Source: RGIG5612 sp964579345 | GTDB lineage: Bacteria; Bacillota; Clostridia; Lachnospirales; Lachnospiraceae | Length of the DNA stretch: 14,894 nucleotides | NCBI GenBank assembly: GCA_964579345.1 | Contig: CAZOHB010000057.1 | Span: forward strand, 1 to 14,894 | Direction of reading: 5' to 3' | In this document: positions 6,708 to 14,040 of the stretch, piece after piece | Layout of the letters: each line of letters begins with the position of its first letter | Position numbering within the stretch: the first letter of the stretch is position 1 | Position numbers and translations under genes: made by a program | The notes under the pieces: model-generated | What the model was told of the DNA's origin: nothing | Seen by the model: the letters and a program-made list of their open reading frames with translations, nothing else | Databases searched by the model: none

Positions 6708-7691
6708 ATGGATGCAAGAATCGTATATCCGTCAGCATTAGAGTATTGGCTGAAAGATGAGGGAGTTCCGTACCGGTTCCGCCTGCCGGAGAGGGAAGAG
6801 GCACTGCTTGGTCGAAAGGGGCTTACAACAATTGTTAACGCATTGAATTTTTCGCTGCCTGTCCATATCGCTGTCCCTCAATCAATCTGCAGAATGTCAA
6901 CAAACAATATACAATATCATAGGCTATCTGAAAAAATACCGGAGCACTGTTTTATACCAATTGCAGACCATGTTTTGGTCAGTTCTCCTGCCATGTGTTT
7001 TTTGCAGGCAGCAAATGAACTGTCTTTTCATGAACTGGTCAAGCTGGCATGTGATTTGTGCGCAATTTATGTTCTGGATAAGCATGAAGAATTTGGACAG
7101 CGAAGGAGAGATCAGATTGTCACTGTAAAAGAGATATCGGATTTTTTATCAAAAATCAAAAACATCAGAGGTATAAATAAGGCTCAGGCGGCGATCCGCT
7201 ACGCCTCAGATTGTTCCAACTCACCGGTAGAGTCGCAGCTCGCGACTTTGGCGGGTATGCCTTTTCACTATGGTGCATACGGTTTGCTCTTACCTGAGAT
7301 GAACAGGGAAGTCTCTTTATCGCCTGCTGGAAAAGACTACTTAGGTCGTGACACCTGCTGCTGCGATATGGTTTGGGAAAAACAAAAAGTCGTTTTGGAA
7401 TATGACAGTGATTTGGCTCACAGTACCCTCAGACAAATAAAAAAAGATAAAAATCGAGTTGCAGCATTATCTGTTTCCGGCTACCGAGTGATTAGTGTAA
7501 CGTCAGAAAAGATCGCTGATTTTCGTGCTGTAGAATCGCTTTTTATGGGAATCAGGGAGGCTTTAGGGATGCGGTCATATCCGGATCGAATGGAAAAATA
7601 TTTTGAGAAAAGATGGGAAGTAGTACATGATCTTATGTTTAAAGATCGTCCAAAGCAGCCTCCCATTACGAGGCTGTTCCAACTGGCATAA
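6708..7691 (+). CDS. orphan protein with C-terminal PD-(D/E)XK-like (DUF559/AbiEi-related) region
   Basis: A 327-residue soluble protein. I do not recognise a named family for the whole chain. The C-terminal third (about 195-290) has the layout of DUF559/Vsr-like nuclease-fold domains often attached to AbiEi-type proteins: SPVESQLATLAGMP, then a core with Asp220 and Glu231 in CCDMVWEK and VVLEYDSD, then KKDKNRVAALSVSGYRVISVT. Asp220 and Glu231-x-Asp233 could be the metal-binding D/ExD residues. The N-terminal two thirds contain cysteines and hydrophobic segments but no clear helix-turn-helix to my eye. ATG has a strong ribosome site (GAGGGGG, 6694-6700). Codon use is more AT-rich than in its neighbours, and it stands alone between two repeat clusters, which suggests acquisition. 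It could be a solitary antitoxin-like regulator or a nuclease; no toxin partner (AbiEii) is next to it. Confidence 0.6.
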   Translation: MDARIVYPSALEYWLKDEGVPYRFRLPEREEALLGRKGLTTIVNALNFSLPVHIAVPQSICRMSTNNIQYHRLSEKIPEHCFIPIADHVLVSSPAMCFLQAANELSFHELVKLACDLCAIYVLDKHEEFGQRRRDQIVTVKEISDFLSKIKNIRGINKAQAAIRYASDCSNSPVESQLATLAGMPFHYGAYGLLLPEMNREVSLSPAGKDYLGRDTCCCDMVWEKQKVVLEYDSDLAHSTLRQIKKDKNRVAALSVSGYRVISVTSEKIADFRAVESLFMGIREALGMRSYPDRMEKYFEKRWEVVHDLMFKDRPKQPPITRLFQLA

Positions 7692-7701
7692 TAAAAAATA
7701 T

Positions 7702-8078
7702 CTTTGACATATATGCTTTCATCAAGCATGCCCAAAAAACGGCTTTGGTATATATGCCGTCCTCGAGCATGCCCAAAAAAACGACTTTGGTATATATGCC
7801 GTCCTCGAGCATGCCCAAAAAACCGACTTTGGTATATATGCCGTCCTCGAGCTCGCCCAAAAATTCAACTTTGGTATATATGGAGGAAGAATAGAATCTG
7901 CCAGGCATGAAGAGGCCGGGCAAAATTTCAGCTTTGGTATATGTTTTTTTGAGATATTCAACGTTGTGTTGTCTATGATTTAAGACAGGAATGGCGAGCG
8001 TAGAAGACCACATATACCAAAGTTGATTTTTTGGGTTACGGAAGAGAAGGGACATATACCAAAGTCGATTTTTTGCCC
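7702..8078. repeat. array of an about 28-bp motif at 42-bp spacing, five forward, one degenerate and two inverted copies
   Basis: The motif is roughly GCCCAAAAAAnCGAC followed by TTTGGTATATATG. Forward cores (CTTTGGTATATATG) start at 7743, 7785, 7827 and 7869, exactly 42 bases apart; a shortened core starts at 7932, 63 bases further; a degenerate core (CTTTGACATATATG) starts at 7702. Two inverted cores (CATATACCAAAG) start at 8011 and 8053, again 42 apart. Between forward copies the spacer CCGTCCTCGAGCATGCC is nearly constant and holds CTCGAG and GCATGC palindromes. Forward and inverted copies could pair into stems of about 26 bp. Frames are open through it on both strands because 42 is a multiple of 3, but none has a ribosome site, so I regard it as non-coding. 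Confidence 0.85.
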
Positions 8079-8230
8079 AGATACATCTCGATAAGCCTTC
8101 TTCGGGACTTTTAGGATTGCAAGAAGGGTAAGATACTCGGTAAAACTTGAAAAACATGGAGAAATGTAGTAGAAATAATAAAATATTTACTGCATTAATG
8201 AATCAGCGTAGGAAAGCGGGACGTTTATAG

Positions 8231-8323
8231 GTGACATACATCGACGGAGAAGTATTTCGGCTGGCAATGCTCTATCAGCAGGAGAGCGGGCGTTCGCGGC
8301 AGGCGCTGTTTCTGAATTACTAA
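8231..8323 (+). CDS. possible 30-residue small ORF just upstream of proB
   Basis: A GTG-started frame of 30 codons (VTYIDGEVFRLAMLYQQESG, then RSRQALFLNY) ends 15 bases before proB. GGAAAGCGGG (8212-8221) could act as a ribosome site. The predicted peptide has balanced composition and an amphipathic helix, unlike random sequence. It could be a leader peptide coupled to proB translation, or a gene remnant. The remaining gene-free sequence from 8079 to 8230 holds only a weak stem (CCTTCTT 8097-8103 / AAGAAGG) and a poor promoter candidate (TTGAAA 8147-8152, 17 bases, TAGAAA 8170-8175). I see no T-box. Confidence 0.3.
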   Translation: MTYIDGEVFRLAMLYQQESGRSRQALFLNY

Positions 8324-8338
8324 TCGGAAGGAACAACC

Positions 8339-9103
8339 ATGAAAATTGTAATTAAGATCGGAACAAGTACATTAACGCACAAGACCGGGAATCTGAATAT
8401 TCGCAGGGTGGAGAAGCTATGCGAAGTGATCAGCGATATTAAGAACGCGGGACATGAGATCATTCTCGTTTCTTCCGGAGCGATCGGTATGGGCGTCGGA
8501 AAACTCGGGCTGTCCTCGAAGCCGGAGGACGTCCCCGGCAGACAGGCGGCTGCGGCAGTCGGTCAGTGTGAGCTGATGTATGTATATGATAAACTGTTCG
8601 ACCAGTACCATCATACGGTTGCGCAGATCCTGATCGCGGCGACGGATGTGGAAAACGAAAAGCGGAAGGAGAACTTCTCGAACACGGTTGCGCGTTTGCT
8701 GGAGTATGGAGCGCTGCCGATCATCAACGAAAACGATACGGTTGCAACGGAAGAAATCGTGATCGGTGACAACGATACGCTGGGTGCGCTGGTGGCGCGG
8801 CTGGTCGGTGCGGATCTCCTGATCCTGCTGTCAGATATCGAAGGCCTTTATACGGCGGATCCGAGACAGAATCCGGAAGCGAAGCTGATCATGGAAGTGA
8901 CGGAAATCACCGATGAGCTCAAGGCGCTGGCGAGTGGAAAGGGAACGGTTCTCGGAACCGGCGGTATGGTGACAAAGCTGCAGGCAGCAGAGATCTGTAT
9001 GAATGCAGGAATCGATATGATCATCGCGAATGGCAGCGAGCCGGAGAATCTGTATGATATTATGGATGGCAAAGCGGTAGGAACCAAATTTAAAGCAAAC
9101 TGA
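8339..9103 (+). CDS. proB: glutamate 5-kinase, short form without PUA domain
   Basis: Phosphorylates the gamma-carboxyl of L-glutamate with ATP, the first step of proline biosynthesis, in the cytoplasm. The 254-residue protein is an amino acid kinase fold: N-terminal KIGTSTLT, then ILVSSGAIGMGVGKL (about 42-56), PGRQAAAAVGQ, the substrate segment PIINENDTVATEE, GDNDTLGALVARLVGADLLILLSDIEGLYTADPR, and the C-terminal GTGGMVTKLQAA. Escherichia coli ProB is about 367 residues because of a C-terminal PUA domain; this one ends right after the kinase domain, as in several Firmicutes. GGAAGG (8326-8331) lies seven bases before the ATG. proA follows after 56 bases, so both are probably one operon. Proline feedback inhibition, which acts on the kinase domain, remains possible. 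Confidence 0.95.
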   Translation: MKIVIKIGTSTLTHKTGNLNIRRVEKLCEVISDIKNAGHEIILVSSGAIGMGVGKLGLSSKPEDVPGRQAAAAVGQCELMYVYDKLFDQYHHTVAQILIAATDVENEKRKENFSNTVARLLEYGALPIINENDTVATEEIVIGDNDTLGALVARLVGADLLILLSDIEGLYTADPRQNPEAKLIMEVTEITDELKALASGKGTVLGTGGMVTKLQAAEICMNAGIDMIIANGSEPENLYDIMDGKAVGTKFKAN

Positions 9104-9159
9104 ACCGGACAGACGAGACTAAGAAGTGTGAAAGATAAACTAAGGGAATGGAGAATATT

Positions 9160-10416
9160 ATGAAAACGATCGATATCATGAAAGCGGCGAAAGAAGCATC
9201 TCTGGAGGTCGCATCGTATACAACTGAGCAGAAGAACGCGGCACTTTCGGCGATGGCGGACGCGCTGTTTACGCATGCGCCGCAGATTCTGGAAGCGAAC
9301 CATCAGGATATGGAAGCGGCAAGAGGTAACATCTCAAATGTCATGCTGGACCGCCTGATGATCAATGAAGAGCGGATCGCGGGGATGGCGAAAGGGATCC
9401 GCGAGGTCGTGGATCTGCCGGATCCGGTGGGACGCGTGCTTGAGGAGAATGAGCCGCAGCCGGGGCTGAAGATCAAGAAAGTATCCGCGCCGATGGGCGT
9501 CATCGCGATTATTTATGAAAGCCGTCCGAATGTAACGGCGGACGCGGCTGCGCTGACCTTTAAGAGCGGCAATGCCTGCGTGCTGCGAGGAGGCAAAGAG
9601 GCATACCGCACGGCACATGCAATCATGGAGGCGCTGAAAGACGGCGTTCGCAGCGTGGGTCTGAATGAGAATGCAGTGAATCTCGTAGACGATACCTCCC
9701 GCGAAAGTGCGACAGAGCTTATGACTTCGCCGGAATATATCGACCTGCTGATTCCGCGCGGCGGCGCGGGCCTGATTCAGGCGTGCGTGAAAAATGCGAC
9801 GGTTCCATGCATCGAGACGGGAACCGGCATCTGTCACGTTTATGTCGATGAGAAAGCGGATCTGCAGAAAGCGGTCAATATCGTGATCAACGCGAAGACG
9901 AGCCGCCCGAGCGTCTGCAACGCGGAAGAGGTTCTGGTGGTCAATAAAAAGATTGCGGTGGAATTTCTGCCGATGATCCGGAAAGCGCTGGTCGATGACC
10001 GGGAAGCCGACGGACAGATCCCTGTGGAGCTGCGGCTGGATGAGTTTGCGGCAGGCATCATCGAAGGTGTTCCGGCAGGCGAAAAAGATTTTGATACAGA
10101 GTTTCTGGATTATATTCTTGCAGTGAAATGCGTGGACTCTGTGGAGGAAGCTGTTGCGCACATCCGCGCGCATTCCACCGGTCACAGCGATGCGATCGTC
10201 ACGGAAGATGAGGCGGCTGCGGACCTGTTCACAAGACTGGTAGACAGCTCCTCTGTTTATGTGAATGCTTCGACCAGATTTACGGACGGCGGTGAGTTTG
10301 GCTTAGGATGCGAGATCGGTATCTCGACGCAGAAGCTGCATGCACGCGGCCCGATGGGACTTCGCGAGATGAATACTTACAAATACATCATTCACGGTGA
10401 CGGGCATATCAGGTAA
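9160..10416 (+). CDS. proA: gamma-glutamyl phosphate reductase
   Basis: NADPH-dependent reduction of gamma-glutamyl phosphate to glutamate semialdehyde, the second step of proline synthesis; belongs to the aldehyde dehydrogenase superfamily. The 418-residue length matches the family (about 417 in Escherichia coli). Visible motifs: PMGVIAIIYESRPNVTADAA, KSGNACVLRGGKEA, LIPRGGAGLI, IETGTGICHVYVD, and the catalytic cysteine in SRPSVCNAEEVL (Cys253), then HSTGHSDAIV, VNASTRFTDGGEFGLGCEIGIST and ARGPMGL. Two ATGs are possible: 9148 and 9160. I prefer 9160 because GGAG (9150-9153) sits six bases upstream, while 9148 would place AAGGGA too close. The labile product of ProB is usually passed to ProA, consistent with the gene pair. 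No proC is in the window. Confidence 0.96.
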   Translation: MKTIDIMKAAKEASLEVASYTTEQKNAALSAMADALFTHAPQILEANHQDMEAARGNISNVMLDRLMINEERIAGMAKGIREVVDLPDPVGRVLEENEPQPGLKIKKVSAPMGVIAIIYESRPNVTADAAALTFKSGNACVLRGGKEAYRTAHAIMEALKDGVRSVGLNENAVNLVDDTSRESATELMTSPEYIDLLIPRGGAGLIQACVKNATVPCIETGTGICHVYVDEKADLQKAVNIVINAKTSRPSVCNAEEVLVVNKKIAVEFLPMIRKALVDDREADGQIPVELRLDEFAAGIIEGVPAGEKDFDTEFLDYILAVKCVDSVEEAVAHIRAHSTGHSDAIVTEDEAAADLFTRLVDSSSVYVNASTRFTDGGEFGLGCEIGISTQKLHARGPMGLREMNTYKYIIHGDGHIR

Positions 10417-10474
10417 CTCAGGGAAAGAATTCCTCGCCTACGTAAGTGAAAGAATTGAATCGTTACGATATATT

Positions 10475-10716
10475 TTGTCCTCTGTGACTGATTGTTATTT
10501 GTGACTTGGAGTGAGCCGTTGTTTTTCTTGGGCTTTGAGAACAATTTTTGCAGGCAAATGCGACGGACCACAAGTCCGGGGAGCATTTAGGCGCAGTGAA
10601 AAAAATTTTCATCAGGAAAATTTTTCGAATTGCGCCGGCCAAAAAAATTGAGAACAAAGCATTAGAAAAACAGGCGATACGGAAGCGGAACAAATAACAA
10701 CGGTCACAGAGGACAA
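10475..10716. repeat. 242-bp imperfect palindromic element (MITE-like or structured RNA)
   Basis: The ends are inverted repeats: 10475-10502 (TTGTCCTCTGTGAC, then TTGTTATTTGT) and 10690-10716, 25 of about 28 positions pairing. The arms stay collinear inward: a 17/17-base unpaired segment, 9 bp (TGTTTTTCT 10520-10528 with 10664-10672), 3/3 unpaired, 5 bp (GCTTT with AAAGC), a 6/6 loop with GAGAAC on both sides, and 7 bp (AATTTTT 10543-10549 with 10643-10649). The centre has hairpins CGGAC/GTCCG (10564-10578) and GCGCA..AAAATTTTC (from 10591) with its complement ending at about 10635. There is no ORF of note, and no target-site duplication that I can see. It fills nearly all of the 314-base gap between convergent genes; the T-run at 10720-10725 may make it a plus-strand terminator. 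Confidence 0.75.
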
Positions 10717-10730
10717 GAGTTTTTTCTGAA

Positions 10731-11870
10731 TTAATCTTCCAACACGCCGGCGAGGGAATTGTCCAACGCGAACGTGTTCATGTTGTAGAGGAATAAAACA
10801 TCCGTGATCTCGCGCTCGTCGATCAGCTTCTCACAGTCGTCGCTGTAGTAGCGCGGGTCGATGATGACGATGTTGCGGTAATAGGGTAGAAGGAACTGCA
10901 GAAACGTGTTCGCATACGAATCCTTGAACAGCAGCAGATTTTTCTTGGACTGCGCTGTCGTGCGGATGCTGACGTAGGAATAGTTACCGCCCATGAATAC
11001 TTCATATTTGTTTTTCGAAGAAAGTGCCTCGCTGTTGTAGATCGTGGCGCTTTTTTTCTGGATATCGCCGAACTCCACGACATAGCCGAACTCCTTCGGC
11101 GTCTTCGGCACATAGATTTCAATCTCATCCTTGACGGAAAAATCACCGCTGGTGGAGGCCATTGTGCCGGAGAAATCCTCGGTCACTTTCATGACGTCGT
11201 ATTCTTCAATTGGCTTTTCGATTCCGAGCGGCGCTGCAAGCGCATCAAACGCATACTTCGCGCCGAGGCTCGTCCAGTGGTGGTCGCTCCTGTAATAAAG
11301 CGGCTCGCTGTTGTGGGTCTTCAAAGCGTCTGTAACATCCACATAATTTAAACTGTCCGATACTTTGGATTCGATATAAGCGAGGTCTTCTTTCTGATCG
11401 CGGTTCGGCGCGCCGTCCGGAAGCAGTCCGTCGCAGACGCAGACGGCGTTCGGAACAACACTCATCACCATCTTCAGTTTCTCGTGCTTCTTTGCAAAAC
11501 TGCAGATCGCATTCAGGTTTTTGTCCAGATCGTCAAAGTTCGGGGTGACCGCTTTTTCGAGAAGATAGCCGTCTTTTCCGAGATAAACGCCGTTGGATTC
11601 TTTTCTGCCGAGGAACTTGTCGATGTCAAGTTTTAAAGAGATCCACTCGTCACGAAGGAAGAACTGGTCGGCAACAAAGTCTTCCGCCTCGGACATCATC
11701 CGCCCGGAAAACACCGATCGTTCCGAAACTTCCGGAAAGCCCTGCAGCATGCGGTTCTCGTTGTCGGAAAATGATTTTCCGTGCATGAAAACAAGGCACA
11801 GATCCGCGATCACGATCACGACTGCAAAGACCAGAAATACATATTTAAATACACCTTTTTGCTTGTCCAA
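10731..11870 (-). CDS. DHHW-family protein (AlgJ/AlgX-like O-acyltransferase or esterase)
   Basis: A 379-residue membrane-anchored, outward-facing protein: basic N-terminus, then one hydrophobic segment (about 9-29, YVFLVFAVVIVIADLCLVF), the rest soluble. It carries SDHHWTS with Asp196 and His198, the signature of the DHHW/AlgJ/AlgX group, and KDSYAN with Ser318 as the likely nucleophile, so the SGNH-like triad is complete. By analogy with AlgJ/AlgX it would transfer an acyl group, delivered by the MBOAT protein encoded just upstream, to an extracellular polymer; substrate unknown. The start is TTG at 11870, chosen because AAAGGAG lies five bases upstream; that site overlaps the stop codon of the MBOAT gene (12 bases apart), so translation is probably coupled. 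Last gene of the minus-strand operon. Confidence 0.85.
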   Translation of the reverse strand: MDKQKGVFKYVFLVFAVVIVIADLCLVFMHGKSFSDNENRMLQGFPEVSERSVFSGRMMSEAEDFVADQFFLRDEWISLKLDIDKFLGRKESNGVYLGKDGYLLEKAVTPNFDDLDKNLNAICSFAKKHEKLKMVMSVVPNAVCVCDGLLPDGAPNRDQKEDLAYIESKVSDSLNYVDVTDALKTHNSEPLYYRSDHHWTSLGAKYAFDALAAPLGIEKPIEEYDVMKVTEDFSGTMASTSGDFSVKDEIEIYVPKTPKEFGYVVEFGDIQKKSATIYNSEALSSKNKYEVFMGGNYSYVSIRTTAQSKKNLLLFKDSYANTFLQFLLPYYRNIVIIDPRYYSDDCEKLIDEREITDVLFLYNMNTFALDNSLAGVLED

Positions 11871-11881
11871 GCGTTGCTCCT

Positions 11882-13294
11882 TTAGAACCTGAAATACAGG
11901 AACGGGTTATATGTTGCATTGACCAGGTAAGCGATGGACAGCAGGAAAACTGCCGCATAGCAGACCGTGGAAATAATCTTGAAACCGGCTCCTTTGCGGG
12001 AGGCGATCTTTGTAAACAAATTCATGATCAGCGGAGTCGAGCACAGGATGCAGACGATCAGCAGCACCGCGTTGGTCCGCAGATAATACAGGCAGGCGGC
12101 GTCGATGAATGGCGTATGCAGGATCCCGAACATCGAGGAGAAGTTCGCGATCAGATCCGGAACCGACGGCGAGCAGAAGATCAGCCAGCCGAGCACGAAG
12201 ATCAGGATCGTGTAAATGTGGCTGACGACCGGCCCTGCCTTTTTCAGCGCCTTGCCATAAACATATTTTTCCAGAAGCAGCAGGATCGCGTAGTAAATGC
12301 CCCAGAACACGAAGCACCACGCCGCACCGTGCCAGAATCCGGTCAGGATCCAGACCACGAGGATGTTGCGGATGTGCTTGATCGGGGAGACGCGGTTGCC
12401 GCCCATCGGAATATAAACGTACTCGCGGAACCAGGTGCCGAGCGAAATGTGCCAGCGGCGCCAGAATTCCGTTGCACTTTTTGAAATGTACGGGTAGTTG
12501 AAGTTCTGGACAAATTCGAAGCCCAGCATCTTTCCGAGACCGACCGCCATGTCGGAGTAGCCGGAAAAGTCGAAGTAGATCTGGAAGGTGAAGGCAATCA
12601 CGCCGAGCCAGGTTGTAAGCACCGCGCGGTCCGGAGCAGCAGTCGCAAAGACTGCGTCGTAGAGCATGCCGATGTTGTTGGCCAGCAGAACTTTTTTGCC
12701 GAGACCGACGATGAACCATGCCGTGCCTTCCGCGAATTTATCAAAAGAAATCACACGGTCCTCAAGCTGCGTCTCGATGTCCGCGTAACGGACGATCGGG
12801 CCGGCGATCAGCTGCGGGAACATGGAGATGTAAGCACCGAAGTTGATGATATTTTTCTGCACTTTGACATTGCCCTTATATACGTCGATGACATAAGACA
12901 GCGTCTGGAACGTGTAGAAGGAGATACCGATCGGAAGGGCAAGCTCGCGGATCGGGATTGAAATATGCAGCAGTGCGTTGATATTGCCGATCGCGAACCC
13001 GTAGTATTTAAAAAAGCATAAAAGCCCGAGGTTAATGATCAGACAGAAAATGAAAAACAGGTTTTTCAGGAACCGCCGGTTGGTTTCGCGGTAGAACGCG
13101 ATGCTGCGCGCGGCGAGGTAGTTGTAGACAATGCTGAACATCATCAGCAGCACATAAACCGGCTCGCCCCATGCGTAAAAGACCAGACTCATAATGAGCA
13201 GGATCAGGTTCTTCGCCTTGCGCGGAACCACGTAATAGAGGATCAGCGTGACGGGAAGAAATATGCAAATGAAAAATAAGCTGCTGAAGATCAT
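11882..13294 (-). CDS. MBOAT-family membrane O-acyltransferase (AlgI/DltB/PatA-like)
   Basis: A polytopic membrane protein of 470 residues with about 10-12 hydrophobic segments. It carries the MBOAT hallmarks RRWHISLGTWFREYVYIPMG (around 273-292) and the catalytic WILTGFWHGAAW with His322. Family members pass acyl groups, usually acetyl from acetyl-CoA, across the membrane to a partner that modifies alginate, peptidoglycan or another envelope polymer. The ATG overlaps the TGA of the upstream DUF4358 gene by four bases (ATGA), showing translational coupling. The downstream partner is the DHHW protein, the same pairing as AlgI with AlgJ. The sequence does not tell which polymer is modified. Confidence 0.93.
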   Translation of the reverse strand: MIFSSLFFICIFLPVTLILYYVVPRKAKNLILLIMSLVFYAWGEPVYVLLMMFSIVYNYLAARSIAFYRETNRRFLKNLFFIFCLIINLGLLCFFKYYGFAIGNINALLHISIPIRELALPIGISFYTFQTLSYVIDVYKGNVKVQKNIINFGAYISMFPQLIAGPIVRYADIETQLEDRVISFDKFAEGTAWFIVGLGKKVLLANNIGMLYDAVFATAAPDRAVLTTWLGVIAFTFQIYFDFSGYSDMAVGLGKMLGFEFVQNFNYPYISKSATEFWRRWHISLGTWFREYVYIPMGGNRVSPIKHIRNILVVWILTGFWHGAAWCFVFWGIYYAILLLLEKYVYGKALKKAGPVVSHIYTILIFVLGWLIFCSPSVPDLIANFSSMFGILHTPFIDAACLYYLRTNAVLLIVCILCSTPLIMNLFTKIASRKGAGFKIISTVCYAAVFLLSIAYLVNATYNPFLYFRF

Positions 13295-13950
13295 TTCAAA
13301 CTGTTCGCGAACGCGGCGTCGATGGCCGCGCCATTTTCATCAATTACAAATAAAACGTAGTTGCCTTGTACATCTAAAATATATTTCTGCGCAAGAGCGT
13401 ATTGCTCCGGCGCGTAGCCTTCAAAACTCTGTTCCTTGTCGGACTGCCGTTTCAGGATCGCGTCCTGCAAAGCTTCCGCCTGCGCCGGATCTTTGAGCTT
13501 TACGACAAGCAGCTCTTCGGCGTCCATGTTTGAGATCGGCGCGTAGAAGAGAACCGCCTCATAATCTGCCGCGTTCAGACCGTAGTACTTTTTAAAATAG
13601 CGGTCAGTGCTTTCTTTCATCTTGTCCGTTTTAACGGACGCGGCGACAGCGCTGAACACCTGCTCCGCCGGTGCATTGGATTCCGTGTTGCGCATAAAGA
13701 TCGTAAGCACGATCGCGCTGACCAGAATCGCCACCAATAAAAAGCGGAGGATGCTGAAGAAGATGTTCTGGGTGGCGTCCGCAGAAGGCTGCAGCTTAGC
13801 GTGGGCTGCCTTCGCAACCGGCTCGCATTCCGGTGCAGCTTCGGCTGTTTTGGTTGTCTTGGCTTCAAGCTCAGCATCAGCCACGACAGTCTCTTCAGCC
13901 GCCTCGTCTATCGCCTCTATGAAGTTTTCGTCAAACTCTCTATCTGTCAT
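13291..13950 (-). CDS. DUF4358-type membrane-anchored protein of unknown function
   Basis: The 219-residue product has a long acidic, alanine-rich cytoplasmic N-terminus (about 1-60), one membrane segment (FFSILRFLLVAILVSAIVLT), and an extracytoplasmic domain with YFKKYYGLNAADYEAVLFYA, MDAEELLVVKLKD and a region rich in Gln and Glu. That domain fits the DUF4358 family, common in Lachnospiraceae beside MBOAT and SGNH genes, by recall and not by search. Function is unknown; it may hold the acyltransferase components together. Start: ATG 13950 has CGGCGGAG five bases upstream; an in-frame ATG at 13995 would add 15 residues (MEAGSLRKRCAGGVT) but lacks a ribosome site. Its stop overlaps the MBOAT start. 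Confidence 0.8.
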   Translation of the reverse strand: MTDREFDENFIEAIDEAAEETVVADAELEAKTTKTAEAAPECEPVAKAAHAKLQPSADATQNIFFSILRFLLVAILVSAIVLTIFMRNTESNAPAEQVFSAVAASVKTDKMKESTDRYFKKYYGLNAADYEAVLFYAPISNMDAEELLVVKLKDPAQAEALQDAILKRQSDKEQSFEGYAPEQYALAQKYILDVQGNYVLFVIDENGAAIDAAFANSLK

Positions 13951-13998
13951 TGTTACTCCGCCGGCGCATCGTTTTCGCAAGCTGCCGGCTTCCATTTT

Positions 13999-14040
13999 CT
14001 ACTTATTCATGTCGGGTTTCAAAACCGTGATACCGCTCAT
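13999..14040 (-). CDS. possible 13-codon ORF between the SGNH and DUF4358 genes
   Basis: An ATG that overlaps the TAA of the SGNH gene (TAATG) opens a frame of 13 codons, MSGITVLKPDMNK, ending in TAG. It could be the remains of a gene, or a coupling peptide that keeps ribosomes moving to the DUF4358 gene. With so few codons, chance is an equally good explanation. Confidence 0.25.
   Translation of the reverse strand: MSGITVLKPDMNK

Noticed and set aside
7704..7910. 68-codon plus-strand frame with CPKKRLWYICRPRA repeats
   Set aside because: TTG start without ribosome site; repetitive, Arg/Cys-rich product; better explained as non-coding repeat DNA.
7702..8078. CRISPR array
   Set aside because: The sequences between the cores are nearly identical and not unique spacers, copies occur in both orientations, and no cas genes are nearby.
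7666..8157. 163-codon minus-strand open frame through the repeat array (14-residue repeats such as GMLEDGIYTKVVFL)
   Set aside because: Openness follows from a 42-bp (14-codon) repeat; the inverted copies read as unrelated peptide in the same frame, and the ATG at 8157 has no ribosome site. The plus strand is open too.
8079..8338. T-box or other amino-acid-sensing riboswitch before proB
   Set aside because: No T-box sequence (TGGnACCGCG-like) and no terminator/antiterminator pair could be seen in the leader.
9334..10185. Long minus-strand open frame of 283 codons inside proA
   Set aside because: It is the antisense of a clearly coding gene with all ProA motifs; the His/Arg-rich product has no family features.
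11907..12719. Alternative 270-codon frame inside the MBOAT gene
   Set aside because: Shadow frame in GC-rich coding sequence; Arg/His-rich product, while the MBOAT frame has complete family motifs.
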